Positions 8,651 through 17,605 of a stretch of 64,000 nucleotides of DNA are shown here, in pieces. The DNA comes from Bradyrhizobium sp. CB1015 (GTDB taxonomy: Bacteria > Pseudomonadota > Alphaproteobacteria > Rhizobiales > Xanthobacteraceae). Both the position numbers and the translations under genes were made by a program. The stretch covers positions 4,712,001 through 4,776,000 of the forward strand of contig NZ_CP104174.1 in assembly GCF_025200925.1 (NCBI RefSeq), in the 5' to 3' direction. Numbering within the stretch: the first letter of the stretch is position 1; every line of letters starts with the position of its first letter. The notes below the pieces were generated by a model, which worked only from the letters and a program-made list of their open reading frames with translations, was not told where the DNA came from and made no database searches.

Positions 8651-9718
8651 TCACGCCACCCGGCTGTGGCTCTCGATCGCGAATTCCGGATCGGCTTCGC
8701 AGATCACGCGGTTGCGGCCGTTGCGCTTGGCGGCGTAAAGGCAGGCGTCCGCGCGCTCGATCAGCGCGTCGGTGTCGTCACCCTCCCTCAGCATGGAAAC
8801 GCCGACGGAGATGGTGACGCGGCCGAGGATCTCGCCGGTCGATTTCTTCTTCAATTCCTTCGCCATCACGGCGCGGCGGATGTGATCGGCCACCGTGAGC
8901 GCCTGGCGCAGCGCGGTGTTGGGCAGCACCACCGCGAATTCCTCGCCGCCGTAGCGCGCGGTGATGTCCTGGCCCTTGATGGTCTGCTTGAGCGAAAGGC
9001 CGACGAGCCGCAGCACCTGGTCGCCGGTGAGATGGCCGTAGGAATCGTTGAACGACTTGAAGTGATCGATGTCGAACAGCAGCAGCGACAGCGGCTCGCC
9101 CGAGACGAGCGCGCTCTGCACGGCCATGCCGATCATGCGGTCGAAATATTTGCGATTCCCCAGCCCCGTGAGCGGATCGGTCAGGCTCTCGGCGCGGATC
9201 GCCTCCAGGCTCTGCTGGAGATTGCTGATCTCGTTCTTCGACAGCGTCAGCCGGTCTTCCAGCGCCTTGTTGGCCTCGCGCATCTCGCTGGTCGAGCGCA
9301 GCAGCGCCTCGACGATCGCCTTGATCTGGTCGCGGCTCTCGGCCGACGACAGTTTCTCGGTCGCACCCGACAGGCTGGAATCGTAGGCCCCGGTCATGCC
9401 GAGCGCCTCGCCCAGCACCTTCACCACGTCGTCGATCTCGCCGACGACGCGCGCGCCGACCTTGTCGATGCGGTCGGTGGTCTTGATGTGGGAGAGATAG
9501 GTCTCGTAGATCTGCTCGAGATCGGCTTCGGTCAGCTTGCCGCTGCGCGCCAGCGTCTCATTGATGATCTTGTTCAGCGGTGCGTTGTAGCCGGTCGCGT
9601 AGACGTACCAGATCTCGTAATTGCGGGGAATGGCCGTCTGTCGAAGCGATCGGATCTGACCGAGCGCCACCTCGGCGAACGCCATCGTGCGTTCGTGTTC
9701 GTCGAGTACCTTGATCAC
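8651..9718 (-). CDS. Diguanylate cyclase (GGDEF), soluble
   Basis: This enzyme makes cyclic di-GMP from two GTP. The C-terminal half is a GGDEF domain with the DPLTGLGNRKYFD entry motif and an active-site GGEEF at about residues 257-261. The inhibitory I-site (RxxD five residues before GGEEF) is absent, the position reading KGQD, so product inhibition at that site is not expected. The N-terminal ~170 residues are helical without membrane segments, and a coiled coil around EMREANKALEDRLTLSKNEISNLQ leads into the catalytic domain. A GTG start at 9718 (VIKVLDEHE) with GGGGA upstream is preferred over an ATG 42 bases earlier. Confidence 0.86.
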   Translation of the reverse strand: MIKVLDEHERTMAFAEVALGQIRSLRQTAIPRNYEIWYVYATGYNAPLNKIINETLARSGKLTEADLEQIYETYLSHIKTTDRIDKVGARVVGEIDDVVKVLGEALGMTGAYDSSLSGATEKLSSAESRDQIKAIVEALLRSTSEMREANKALEDRLTLSKNEISNLQQSLEAIRAESLTDPLTGLGNRKYFDRMIGMAVQSALVSGEPLSLLLFDIDHFKSFNDSYGHLTGDQVLRLVGLSLKQTIKGQDITARYGGEEFAVVLPNTALRQALTVADHIRRAVMAKELKKKSTGEILGRVTISVGVSMLREGDDTDALIERADACLYAAKRNGRNRVICEADPEFAIESHSRVA

Positions 9719-9864
9719 TGAACATCCCCACAGCGGCCGACGCGCCATCGACCGCAGCAATCCTTAAATTATGTTCGTAGGCTAACGGACGATCGTGAAC
9801 GCCCCGTAAATATACGTTCATAGGGCATCCAAAAAATTGCAAAGCGAGGTTTTTCAACCGAAAT

Positions 9865-9886
9865 CTGAAGCGCCAGCGCGCTTCAG
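9865..9886 (-). terminator. Hairpin at the end of the DEAD-box helicase gene
   Basis: CTGAAGCGC and GCGCTTCAG form a perfect 9-bp stem with a 4-base loop, overlapping the helicase stop codon at 9883-9885. On the minus strand it is followed by ATTTCGGTTG and then GAAAAACC, so the T-rich tail is weak. It probably acts as a 3' end structure or partial terminator before the diguanylate cyclase gene. Confidence 0.5.
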
Positions 9887-11391
9887 GCGCCGGCGGGGGA
9901 GCGAACCGGCCGCAGCAGAAACGCCGGCAGATGCGAGTGATCGCCCGGCTCGGTATCGACCTCGCGCTGGCGGCGCGGCTCGGGACGGCCGATCGAGGGC
10001 ACATGCGACGAATTCGCTTGCGGGCGCGCACCATGGCGCGGCTCGGATGATGGCCTGGATTCGCGCGGAGGCCGTGCCTCGCGTGCGGGCCTCGCCTCGG
10101 GAGCCGGCCGTGCCTCGCCACGCGCCTCGCGCGGCTCGTGGTTGCGCTCCCGGTCGTGACCACGCCGCTCGCCGCGCTGCGGCTTGCCGCGTCCGCCGCG
10201 TGAACGCTCGCGGCCGCGCTGTTCGCGCGGACGGTCACCTTGTTCGCCCGCTTCGGCGTGGACGTCATAGTCGCCTTCGGCGCGCGGAATGCTCTGGCCG
10301 ATCAGCTTCTCGATCGCCGCCATCGACTTCTGGTCGAGCGGTGTCACGATCGAGATCGCGGTGCCGGTTCGGCCGGCGCGGCCGGTGCGGCCGATGCGGT
10401 GGACGTAGTCGTCGGCGTGGTGGGGAACGTCGAAATTGAAGACGTGGCTGACCTCGGGAATGTCGAGGCCGCGGGCGGCGACGTCGGAGGCAACGAGGAG
10501 GGGCAGCTCACCCTTGCGGAACTGGTCGAGCGCGGCCATGCGGGCCGGCTGGTCCATGTCACCGTGCAGGGCGCCGACGCTGAAGCCGTGCTTCTGCAGC
10601 GATTTGTGAACGATCGCGACCTCGCGTTTGCGATTGCAGAAGATGATCGCGTTCTTGAGGTCCTTGGCCTCGCGCAGCAGGCGGCGGAGCAATTCGCGCT
10701 TCTCGTGCGCCTCGCGGCCGGCGGGCACCTGGGCTTGCGTCACGGTGACGGCGGTGGTGGCGGGCCTGGAGACCTCGACCTTCTGCGGATTGTGCAGGAA
10801 GGCTTCGGTGATGCGCCGGATTTCCGGCGGCATGGTCGCGGTGAAGAACAGGGTCTGCCGCGTGAAGGGGACGAGCTTGCAGATGCGCTCGATGTCGGGG
10901 ATGAAGCCCATGTCCAGCATGCGGTCGGCTTCGTCGATGACGAGCAGCTCGACGCCGGTGAGCAACAGGCCGCCGCGCTCGGTGTGGTCGAGCAGGCGGC
11001 CGGGGGTGGCGATCAGCACGTCGACGCCGCGCATCAGCTTGGCATCCTGGTCGCCGAACGAGACGCCGCCGATCAGGAGGGCGACGTTGAGCTTCTGGCC
11101 GGCGCCGTAGCGGTCGAAGTTTTCCTTCACCTGGGCCGCCAGCTCGCGGGTCGGCTCGAGGATCAGCGTGCGCGGCATGCGCGCCCGGGCGCGGCCCTTT
11201 TCGAGGATGGTGAGCATCGGCAGCACGAAGGCCGCGGTCTTGCCGGTGCCGGTCTGGGCGATGCCGAGCACGTCCTTGCGTGCGAGGACGTGGGGGATCG
11301 CCTGTTCCTGAATGGGGGTGGGATTGGTGTAACCGGTGGCCGCCACTGCGGCGAGGACTTTTTCGGACAGTCCGAGATGAGAAAAGGACAT
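9883..11391 (-). CDS. DEAD-box ATP-dependent RNA helicase (RhlE-like)
   Basis: The 502-residue protein unwinds RNA duplexes, usually in ribosome assembly or mRNA decay and often at low temperature. Motifs in order are Q-motif PTPIQEQ (~25), Walker A AQTGTGKT (45-52), PTRELA (~80), DEAD (153-156), TAT in place of SAT (184-186), ARGLDIP (~305) and HRIGRTGR (330-337). From about residue 370 the protein becomes a long low-complexity tail of Arg, Glu, Gly and Pro repeats (RERGRERSRGGRG, PAREARPPRES) likely to bind RNA. The ATG at 11391 gives the standard N terminus MSFSHLGLSEKVLAAV. Confidence 0.93.
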   Translation of the reverse strand: MSFSHLGLSEKVLAAVAATGYTNPTPIQEQAIPHVLARKDVLGIAQTGTGKTAAFVLPMLTILEKGRARARMPRTLILEPTRELAAQVKENFDRYGAGQKLNVALLIGGVSFGDQDAKLMRGVDVLIATPGRLLDHTERGGLLLTGVELLVIDEADRMLDMGFIPDIERICKLVPFTRQTLFFTATMPPEIRRITEAFLHNPQKVEVSRPATTAVTVTQAQVPAGREAHEKRELLRRLLREAKDLKNAIIFCNRKREVAIVHKSLQKHGFSVGALHGDMDQPARMAALDQFRKGELPLLVASDVAARGLDIPEVSHVFNFDVPHHADDYVHRIGRTGRAGRTGTAISIVTPLDQKSMAAIEKLIGQSIPRAEGDYDVHAEAGEQGDRPREQRGRERSRGGRGKPQRGERRGHDRERNHEPREARGEARPAPEARPAREARPPRESRPSSEPRHGARPQANSSHVPSIGRPEPRRQREVDTEPGDHSHLPAFLLRPVRSPAGA

Positions 11392-11691
11392 TGAGCCTCT
11401 GGTCGAAACCGCCGTTCGGAATCGAGGGTAATAAGGCTGTCGCGCTCCACCCCGAAACGGCGCGCTCTCAAAGAAGCTGGGGGTGCTGACTCACGCGAAC
11501 AAAGCGCAAGGCTCAGGAATCGCTCTTCGATCTGAGCCGCGTCGCCCCGGAACATAGGGGGGAATTGGCCAAAGTCAATGGAGCAGGCGCGGGAAGAGCC
11601 TAAAAAACCTGAGGTTTTTGCCCAAATCACGGGCGCGGCTGGGGTTTTCCCCCGAGCTCCCTGAGCCCCGCCGTCCGCGCCAAGACGATAG
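11392..11691. other. Gene-free interval upstream of the helicase
   Basis: This 300-base stretch holds the presumed 5' leader of the helicase on the minus strand and the 3' flank of the AraC-type gene. AAAAACC (11603-11609) and GGTTTTT (11613-11619) form a short AT-rich hairpin that reads TTTTTT at its end on the minus strand, a possible weak terminator for the AraC gene. No ORF with a believable start or recognisable product is seen. Confidence 0.5.
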
Positions 11692-12657
11692 CTAACGCCC
11701 GTCCGGGCCCTTGGCCCGGAAGTCGCCGGGGGCCATGCCATAGGCGGCATTGAACACCCGGTAGTAGGTCGCAAGGCTCTCGAAGCCGCACGAGGCCGCG
11801 ACGTCCGCGATCAGCCGCTCCGGCGCCTCGCGCAGCAGCTTCCGGCTCCGTTTCAGGCGCTCGTCGGTCACCGTCTGGGAGAAGCTCTTTTCCGCCATCT
11901 CGAACAGCATGTGCAGGTGGCGCACGGAGACGCCGAGCAGGTCGGCCACAACGGCTGGCGCAAGGTTGGGGTCCTGAAAGTGACGCGCAATCAGCCGCCG
12001 GGCTTGCGAGAGGCGGGCGGTCCGCAGTGCCTCTTGTCCCCGCCGGCTGCCGGGCCGCACGACGCCGCGCTCGATCAGCGCCAGATGGGCCAAAGCCTGG
12101 ACCAAGGAGGTCTGGTCGGCAGACGCCGCATCGTCCGAGGCGATCTCGCCGAGATCGGCAAAGCAGGCCGCGAGCAGGGGCGCCAGGGCCGGATCGTTGA
12201 AGGTCCGGGGCATAAGCTCGCGCATGCGCTTGTCCTGTACCGGCATGCTGCGCACGGGGATCTTGAGGATCCGCAGGTGGAAGCCCCCATTGCCAAGCGG
12301 CGCGGTGCGGTACGGCAGGTCGGTATGGCTGGTGGCGAAGCTGCCATTGGCAATCGCAAAGTCGCTTGTGCGCATGCCGCCGAACCAGCCGCCGCTGCCG
12401 AGCTGCTGGTAGACGCAGATCGCCTCACCGGGGGCATAGGCGATGTCCGATGCGCTGCGCTCGACCGCGTAAGGCGAGGCCTTCAGCTCGACGAGGCCGG
12501 CGCCGCCCAGCCGACGCAGCGAGAATTCACCGAAAAAGTCCGCGCGCCGTTCGCGCGCGAGCTCGGCGGTGACGCCGAACAATCCCTTGGCGCGCACCTC
12601 GCGCCAATAATCGAACCGATCCTTCGGCTCGACCTCGTCCGTACACCAGTGCAACAC
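11692..12657 (-). CDS. AraC-family transcriptional regulator
   Basis: The C-terminal ~100 residues form the double helix-turn-helix of AraC/XylS proteins (LAPAVVADLLGVSVRHLHMLFE, then IADVAASCGFESLATYYRVFNAAYGMAPGDFR). The N-terminal ~200 residues match the AraC-binding-like domain 2 seen in FeaR-type regulators (EVEPKDRFDYWREV, LPYRTAPLGNGGFHLR). I prefer a GTG start at 12657 (VLHWCTDEVEPKD), because such proteins usually begin there and GAGG lies about eight bases upstream. A longer frame reaches 12783. It is divergent from the metacaspase gene, which is a possible target, but no operator could be identified. Confidence 0.83.
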   Translation of the reverse strand: MLHWCTDEVEPKDRFDYWREVRAKGLFGVTAELARERRADFFGEFSLRRLGGAGLVELKASPYAVERSASDIAYAPGEAICVYQQLGSGGWFGGMRTSDFAIANGSFATSHTDLPYRTAPLGNGGFHLRILKIPVRSMPVQDKRMRELMPRTFNDPALAPLLAACFADLGEIASDDAASADQTSLVQALAHLALIERGVVRPGSRRGQEALRTARLSQARRLIARHFQDPNLAPAVVADLLGVSVRHLHMLFEMAEKSFSQTVTDERLKRSRKLLREAPERLIADVAASCGFESLATYYRVFNAAYGMAPGDFRAKGPDGR

Positions 12658-12857
12658 GGCAGACCCTCGCTTCCGGCGAAATTGTCCAAAAGGAAACAGA
12701 TTCCGGCGGAATCGGCCATAGCGGATCGCGCAATCGGAGCCCCAGGTCCCTTGAACCGTCGTCTGGTCTGGGCCGACTATCACACAGCGGCAGGGGGTCC
12801 CATGGACTGCCGTTCGAAGATCGGCGGCAGGGCCGGTTCTGCAACAGGAATTTTGCG

Positions 12858-14369
12858 ATGACGCGTCGGCTTTTCAGAATTCTGGCGGCCCTTGGCCTCG
12901 CAGCAAGCCTGAGCGGCTTCGCAGCGCCCGCCTCTGCCGAGAAGCGCGTCGCGCTCGTCGTCGGCAACAACGATTACAAGAACGTGCCGAAGCTGCTCAA
13001 GGCGGTCAACGATGCCCGCACCATGGGCGATACGCTGAAGCAGCTCGGCTTCTCGGTGATGGTCGCCGAGAACCAGAGCCGGCAGCAATTCTCCGAGACG
13101 CTGCTCGCCTTCGACAAGGCGATCGAGCCCGGCGATACCGCGTTCTTCTTCTATGCCGGCCACGGCTTCGAGATCGCCGGCCAGAATTATCTGCTGCCGA
13201 CCGACGTGCCGGCGGCAACGGAAGGACAGGAAGAGCTGGTGCGCGACGCCTCGATTCTCGCCGACCGCATCGTCGAGCGGCTTCAGAACAAGAAGGCGCG
13301 GACCTCGATCCTGGTGTTCGACGCCTGCCGCAATAATCCGTTCGAGCGCAAGGGCACCCGCGCCGTCGCCGGCGCCGGCGGGCTCGCGCCGATGACGCAG
13401 CTGCCCGAGGGCGTGTTCTCGGTGTTCTCCGCCGGTCCCCGCCAGACCGCGCTCGATCGCCTCTCCAATGACGACGCCAATCCGAATTCGGTGTTCACGC
13501 GCACGTTCGCCAAGGAGCTGCTGCAGCCCGGCGAGAACCTGGTGCAGGTGGCGCAGCGTACGCGTCGTCTGGTCAGCGAGATGGCCGACACCGTCAAGCA
13601 CAGGCAGGTGCCGGTCTATTTCGATCAGATGGTCGACGACGTCTTCCTCAGCGGCATGGCGAAGGATGTCGCCGCGCGTCCGGCCGAGCCGCCGCAGAAG
13701 CTTGCGGCGCTGCCGCCGGTGTCGGTGCCGCAGATGCCCAAGGAGGAGACCCTTAACGCGCCGATCGCGAGCTTCTCGCGGCACAATGGCGGCTGGAGCG
13801 TGACCTTCTCTTTTGCCGATCCGACGCTCGGCATTTCCTGGCGCATGGCAGGCCAGGGCGATTTCCGCGAGACCGGCTTCATCGACACGCTCGATCCGCG
13901 CACCCGCAAGCGGATGCCGAACCCGTCGATCGAGCTGCCGCCGGATGCGCAGGCCGGCACCATCGAGGTCCGCTACGTCGATCAGTCCGGCGACATGCAG
14001 GGCCCGTTCCCGATCAGGTTCGATCCCGAGGCCGCGCTGATCCGCGACCAGCGCAAGATCCTCGACATGACCTCGACAAGCTGGCTGTCGTTCCGCGAGT
14101 TCAACGGACTGCTCGTCTATTACACCCACCTCGTGTCCTACCGCTGCGCCATCCGCGAGGTGCGCATCGGCATCGACACCGCCGTGCCCAACCAGGTCCT
14201 GAAAATGCCGCCCTGCGACATGCGCGACCCCAGCGCGGTCAGCGCCGGCATGCCGCTCTACATGAAGCTCGCGCCAAGCACGAAATCGGTCTCGGTCGAG
14301 CTGACCTATCGCGATGGCAGCGTGTCGGAGATCAAGAGTTTTAGGAGCGCGAACCGGAGTAACAATTGA
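12858..14369 (+). CDS. Secreted caspase-like (metacaspase, peptidase C14) protein
   Basis: The 503-residue protein begins with a Sec signal peptide (hydrophobic residues 4-22, cleavage near APASA-EK at 27). Residues ~29-245 form a caspase-hemoglobinase fold: VALVVGNNDY start, catalytic histidine H102 in YAGHG and catalytic cysteine C157 in FDACRNNPF. Such enzymes cleave after basic residues, often depend on calcium, and would act in the periplasm here. Residues ~250-503 carry no motif I recognise but look beta-rich (GGWSVTFSFADPTLGISWRM, then repeated Y/D strands with three cysteines). Natural substrates of bacterial metacaspases are largely unknown. Confidence 0.87.
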   Translation: MTRRLFRILAALGLAASLSGFAAPASAEKRVALVVGNNDYKNVPKLLKAVNDARTMGDTLKQLGFSVMVAENQSRQQFSETLLAFDKAIEPGDTAFFFYAGHGFEIAGQNYLLPTDVPAATEGQEELVRDASILADRIVERLQNKKARTSILVFDACRNNPFERKGTRAVAGAGGLAPMTQLPEGVFSVFSAGPRQTALDRLSNDDANPNSVFTRTFAKELLQPGENLVQVAQRTRRLVSEMADTVKHRQVPVYFDQMVDDVFLSGMAKDVAARPAEPPQKLAALPPVSVPQMPKEETLNAPIASFSRHNGGWSVTFSFADPTLGISWRMAGQGDFRETGFIDTLDPRTRKRMPNPSIELPPDAQAGTIEVRYVDQSGDMQGPFPIRFDPEAALIRDQRKILDMTSTSWLSFREFNGLLVYYTHLVSYRCAIREVRIGIDTAVPNQVLKMPPCDMRDPSAVSAGMPLYMKLAPSTKSVSVELTYRDGSVSEIKSFRSANRSNN

Positions 14370-14463
14370 TGCGCTGTTCGGCCGGCGTGATTGTGACAGG
14401 ATCACCCTACGGGGTGGAGGAAGTTAAATCGGACAGGTCAAGCTGAAAGTGCTAGAGCCGGGG

Positions 14464-14679
14464 ATGACAAAATTCATCATCGTTACGTTCCTTACGACGC
14501 TTCCGGTTCTGGCTCAAACGACTCCAGCCCCCGGCACGCCGCCACTCACCGACCGCGAACGCGTGCAAGCGGATCGTGCGAAAGCCGCTGCAGAAGAGAG
14601 GGTCGCTCCGATCACCCGACCCTGGGATCGCGACGGTGATGGCAAGCGCCCATGGGAACGGAAGTCGCAAAAGCCCTGA
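14464..14679 (+). CDS. Small secreted protein with a DxDGDG motif
   Basis: A 71-residue protein with a signal peptide (MTKFIIVTFLTTLPVLAQ, cleavage after residue ~17). A proline-rich then charged mature part contains DRDGDGKRPWE, reminiscent of a calcium-binding EF-hand loop but without a paired hand. It lies 94 bases downstream of the metacaspase on the same strand. The ATG at 14464 has a weak purine-rich leader (CCGGGG). The function is unknown. The predicted signal peptide and plausible start suggest it is real. Confidence 0.6.
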   Translation: MTKFIIVTFLTTLPVLAQTTPAPGTPPLTDRERVQADRAKAAAEERVAPITRPWDRDGDGKRPWERKSQKP

Positions 14680-14756
14680 GGCAAGCGAACGTCGATTCTG
14701 CCGGAAGGAACTACTCCTGCTGACTCGGATTGTCTGCCAAACCAGGGAGACGATCC

Positions 14757-15152
14757 ATGATCCGCAAATCCATTCTCGTAATGATCGCTTGTGCTGCAGT
14801 CTCGACGACCGTCCTTGCTCAAGGCGGAGGTGGCGCAGGCGGTGGCGCGGGCGGTGCCAGTGGCGCCGGGGCGGGATCTGCGGCAAGCTCAGGCGCCGGA
14901 ACGGGCACGTCATCCAGCAGCGCCAATTCGGGGCCGTCGGCTCCGTCCGGAATGGGGACCCAGGGAACCACCACCGGAGCGAACGTCAAGACCAACAACA
15001 GCCCGAACAATCCGAATGTTCAGCCACCGACCGCGAACGGTAAGACGCCTGCGGCGGCGCAAGCCGAGCGCAACTCCGGCGTCGGTCATGCGCGCAATGG
15101 CTTGCCGATCGGCAGTCCGGGGACCGGGACCAGCAACGAAGACCAGAAATAG
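14757..15152 (+). CDS. Small secreted Gly/Ala/Ser-rich protein
   Basis: A 131-residue protein with signal peptide MIRKSILVMIACAAVSTTVLAQ. The mature part is almost entirely glycine, alanine, serine and threonine for ~55 residues, then asparagine- and proline-rich, ending GHARNGLPIGSPGTGTSNEDQK. AGGGAG lies nine bases before the ATG and a strong terminator follows 17 bases after the stop, so this is an expressed unit. It is of the same general kind as the small secreted protein at 63594 (signal peptide, Gly/Ser run, short polar tail). No function can be assigned. Confidence 0.7.
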   Translation: MIRKSILVMIACAAVSTTVLAQGGGGAGGGAGGASGAGAGSAASSGAGTGTSSSSANSGPSAPSGMGTQGTTTGANVKTNNSPNNPNVQPPTANGKTPAAAQAERNSGVGHARNGLPIGSPGTGTSNEDQK

Positions 15153-15169
15153 TCATCCCCGCATCACGC

Positions 15170-15194
15170 AAAGGCCCGCGCTCTGCGGGCCTTT
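15170..15194 (+). terminator. Rho-independent terminator
   Basis: AAAGGCCCGC and GCGGGCCTTT form a perfect 10-bp stem with a 5-base loop, ending in TTTG. It lies 17 bases after the stop of the Gly/Ala-rich secreted protein. Confidence 0.85.
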
Positions 15195-15304
15195 GTATGC
15201 TGAGAAGGGGCCGCGCGGGCTGTCGCTGTAAATTGAGACGGCCTTCGGCGTGAATCGCGCTAGTATCGTCAGGCATTTCTGATCGATAGCTAGATCGCGC
15301 GGCA

Positions 15305-16552
15305 ATGACATCCAATCAACAAGCGAAGCGGACGAAGAAGGTCCGGTGCTGCGTCGTGGGCGGGGGACCTGCCGGCATGATGCTCGGCTATCTCCTGGGG
15401 CGGGCCGGCATCGACGTCGTGGTGCTGGAGAAGCATGCGGATTTCTTCCGCGACTTCCGCGGCGATACCGTGCATCCCTCGACGCTTCAGGTGATGGACG
15501 AGCTCGGCCTGATCGACGGCTTCCTGAAGCTGCCGCACCAGCGCTTGCAGAAGATGGACGGTCTGTTCGGCGGCACGCCGGTGCGCATTGCCGATCTCAG
15601 CCGGCTCCATACCAAGTACCCCTTCATCGCCTTCATGCCGCAATGGGACTTTTTGAATTTTCTGCGCGAGGCCGGCCGGCGCTTTGCCTCCCTCGAGGTG
15701 ATGATGAGCACGGAGGCGATCGATCTGATCCGTCGCGGCGAGACGGTTGCCGGCGTGCGGGCGAAGACGCCTGACGGTATCATCGACATCGAAGCCGATC
15801 TCACCATCGCCTGCGACGGCCGGCATTCGACGGTGCGCGAGCGCGCCGGCCTTGGCGTCGAGGAAATCGGCGCGCCGATGGACGTGCTGTGGTTTCGCGC
15901 CGGCCGCAGACCCGACGAGACCGAGAACGTGTTCGCGCGGGTCGAGCCCGGCAAGATGATGATCACCTTCGACCGAGGCGATTATTGGCAATGCGCCTAT
16001 GTCATCGCCAAGGGGCAGTACGAGGCGGTGAAGGCGAGGGGACTATCGGCGCTGCTCGACGACGTCGTGCGGATGGCGCCGATCCTCCGCGCCGGCATCG
16101 CCGAGGTGAGGAGCTTCGACGACGTCAAGCTGCTCACCGTCGCGATCAACCGTCTGGCGCGCTGGACGCAGCCGGGCCTTTTGTGCATCGGCGACGCCGC
16201 GCATGCGATGTCGCCGGTCGGCGGCGTCGGCGTCAATCTCGCCGTGCAGGATGCGGTCGCGACCGCGAACCTCCTGGCGGACAGGCTGCAGCATGGCTGC
16301 CCGTCCGAGCACGAGCTCGATGCCGTCAGGCGCCGTCGCGAGTTCCCGGTGAAGATGACGCAGCGCATGCAGGTGGTCGTGCAGAACAACATCATCAGCG
16401 GCGCCTTGCAGGGCAGCGATCGACGACTGCAGGTGCCGCTGGTCGTGCGCCTCATCACCGCGCTGCCGTGGTTGCAGGGCATTCCGGCGCGCCTGATCGC
16501 GATCGGCGTGCGGCCCGAGCACGTGCATTCGCGCGCCGCACCGGAATCCTAG
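15305..16552 (+). CDS. FAD-dependent monooxygenase (aromatic hydroxylase / UbiH-PhzS family)
   Basis: The 415-residue flavoprotein has the N-terminal ADP-binding motif VVGGGPAG (17-24), the substrate-side strand FFRDFRGDTVHPSTLQ, a DG motif in ACDGRHSTVRERAG (~170) and the second FAD motif GDAAHAMSPVGGVGVNLAVQDA starting near 296. This is the layout of class A flavin monooxygenases, which hydroxylate aromatic or polyketide-like substrates with NAD(P)H and oxygen. No pathway neighbours are present, so the substrate is open. The ATG at 15305 directly precedes the basic N-terminal stretch and the Rossmann strand. Confidence 0.87.
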   Translation: MTSNQQAKRTKKVRCCVVGGGPAGMMLGYLLGRAGIDVVVLEKHADFFRDFRGDTVHPSTLQVMDELGLIDGFLKLPHQRLQKMDGLFGGTPVRIADLSRLHTKYPFIAFMPQWDFLNFLREAGRRFASLEVMMSTEAIDLIRRGETVAGVRAKTPDGIIDIEADLTIACDGRHSTVRERAGLGVEEIGAPMDVLWFRAGRRPDETENVFARVEPGKMMITFDRGDYWQCAYVIAKGQYEAVKARGLSALLDDVVRMAPILRAGIAEVRSFDDVKLLTVAINRLARWTQPGLLCIGDAAHAMSPVGGVGVNLAVQDAVATANLLADRLQHGCPSEHELDAVRRRREFPVKMTQRMQVVVQNNIISGALQGSDRRLQVPLVVRLITALPWLQGIPARLIAIGVRPEHVHSRAAPES

Positions 16553-16730
16553 CGTAGGGCTTCGGTAGGGATAACGCTGCGTGAAATCGCGCGCGATGCG
16601 TTGCACGCCTGCAACATCGCCACCGGATTCACGGCTCGGTGCGGCCCAACCGCCACGTTAACCGTGTTGATTTCAATTTTAGTAAGAGCCGTCTGTGACC
16701 GTGCGTCCATCCAAGGACACGGGGTGTACC

Positions 16731-17495
16731 ATGCGTAATAAGTTGATTGCCGCCTTCGCCTGCACGACGGCTCTGGTCTCGACGGGTGCGGCCTCCGCCG
16801 CCGATCTCGGTGCGCGCTACACGAAGGCGCCCGCCTATGTCGAGCCGCTGTTCAACTGGACCGGCTTCTATGTCGGCGGCCACATCGGTGGCGCATGGAC
16901 CAACGAGCAGTTCATCAACAACGGAACGGGCGCGGCGTTCGGCGATCTGCTGCCGGGAGAGGGCTATCGCCAGCGCAACTCGGGCGTCATGGGCGGCGCG
17001 CAGATCGGCTACAATTGGCAGGCCAACAACTATGTGTTCGGCGTGGAAGGCACGATCTCCGGGCTTGATAACAAGGGCACGGTCGTCAACACCGTGTTTG
17101 GCGCCGGTGACGACGTGTTCTCCTGGCGTGCCAATGTTCTGGCAACAGTCGTCGGCCGTGCCGGCTTCGCCGTGCAGAACAACCTCTTCTACATCAAGGG
17201 CGGCTATGCCGGCGTGAACAACCGTCTCTCGGTCAGCGACACCGTCGGTGTGTCGGGCTCGGGCGGACAGACCCATTGGGCCAACGGCTGGACCGTCGGC
17301 GCCGGCTGGGAATACGGCGTCACCCGCAACTGGATCGTCGGCCTCGAATACAATTACGCCGCCTTCGGCAGCCAGACCTATCAGCTCGGTGGCACCGCGG
17401 GCAATTACACCTTCGATGCCAAGCCGCGAGACATTCAGTGGGCCGTGGTGCGCGCGAGCTACAAGTTCGACGCGCCGGTCATCGCCCGCTACTGA
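16731..17495 (+). CDS. Outer-membrane beta-barrel protein (Omp25/31-like)
   Basis: This 254-residue protein has a signal peptide ending SAASA-ADLG-like (TGAASAADLG), the FNWTGFYVGGHIGGAW first strand typical of rhizobial Omp25/Omp31 barrels, alternating beta strands, and a terminal strand ending in an aromatic residue (YKFDAPVIARY), which is the insertion signal for the BAM complex. The ATG at 16731 starts MRNKLIAAF. A terminator follows at 17549. Two related genes lie at 19423 and 20652 and a remnant of a third lies at 26879. Confidence 0.88.
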   Translation: MRNKLIAAFACTTALVSTGAASAADLGARYTKAPAYVEPLFNWTGFYVGGHIGGAWTNEQFINNGTGAAFGDLLPGEGYRQRNSGVMGGAQIGYNWQANNYVFGVEGTISGLDNKGTVVNTVFGAGDDVFSWRANVLATVVGRAGFAVQNNLFYIKGGYAGVNNRLSVSDTVGVSGSGGQTHWANGWTVGAGWEYGVTRNWIVGLEYNYAAFGSQTYQLGGTAGNYTFDAKPRDIQWAVVRASYKFDAPVIARY

Positions 17496-17548
17496 GCACG
17501 TCGACGCAACGCGACCAACGATCAAGAAAAGCACTGCCTAAATTCAAA

Positions 17549-17570
17549 AGCCCCGGCGTTGTCCGGGGCT
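17549..17570. terminator. Rho-independent terminator between beta-barrel gene and SDR
   Basis: AGCCCCGG / CCGGGGCT stem followed on the plus strand by TCTTTTTG. It ends the plus-strand beta-barrel gene and may also serve the convergent SDR gene. It is nearly identical to terminators at 19376 and 20610. Confidence 0.85.
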
Positions 17571-17605
17571 TCTTTTTGCGTCGTTGGCTGGCGGGCCGGC
17601 CGGCC

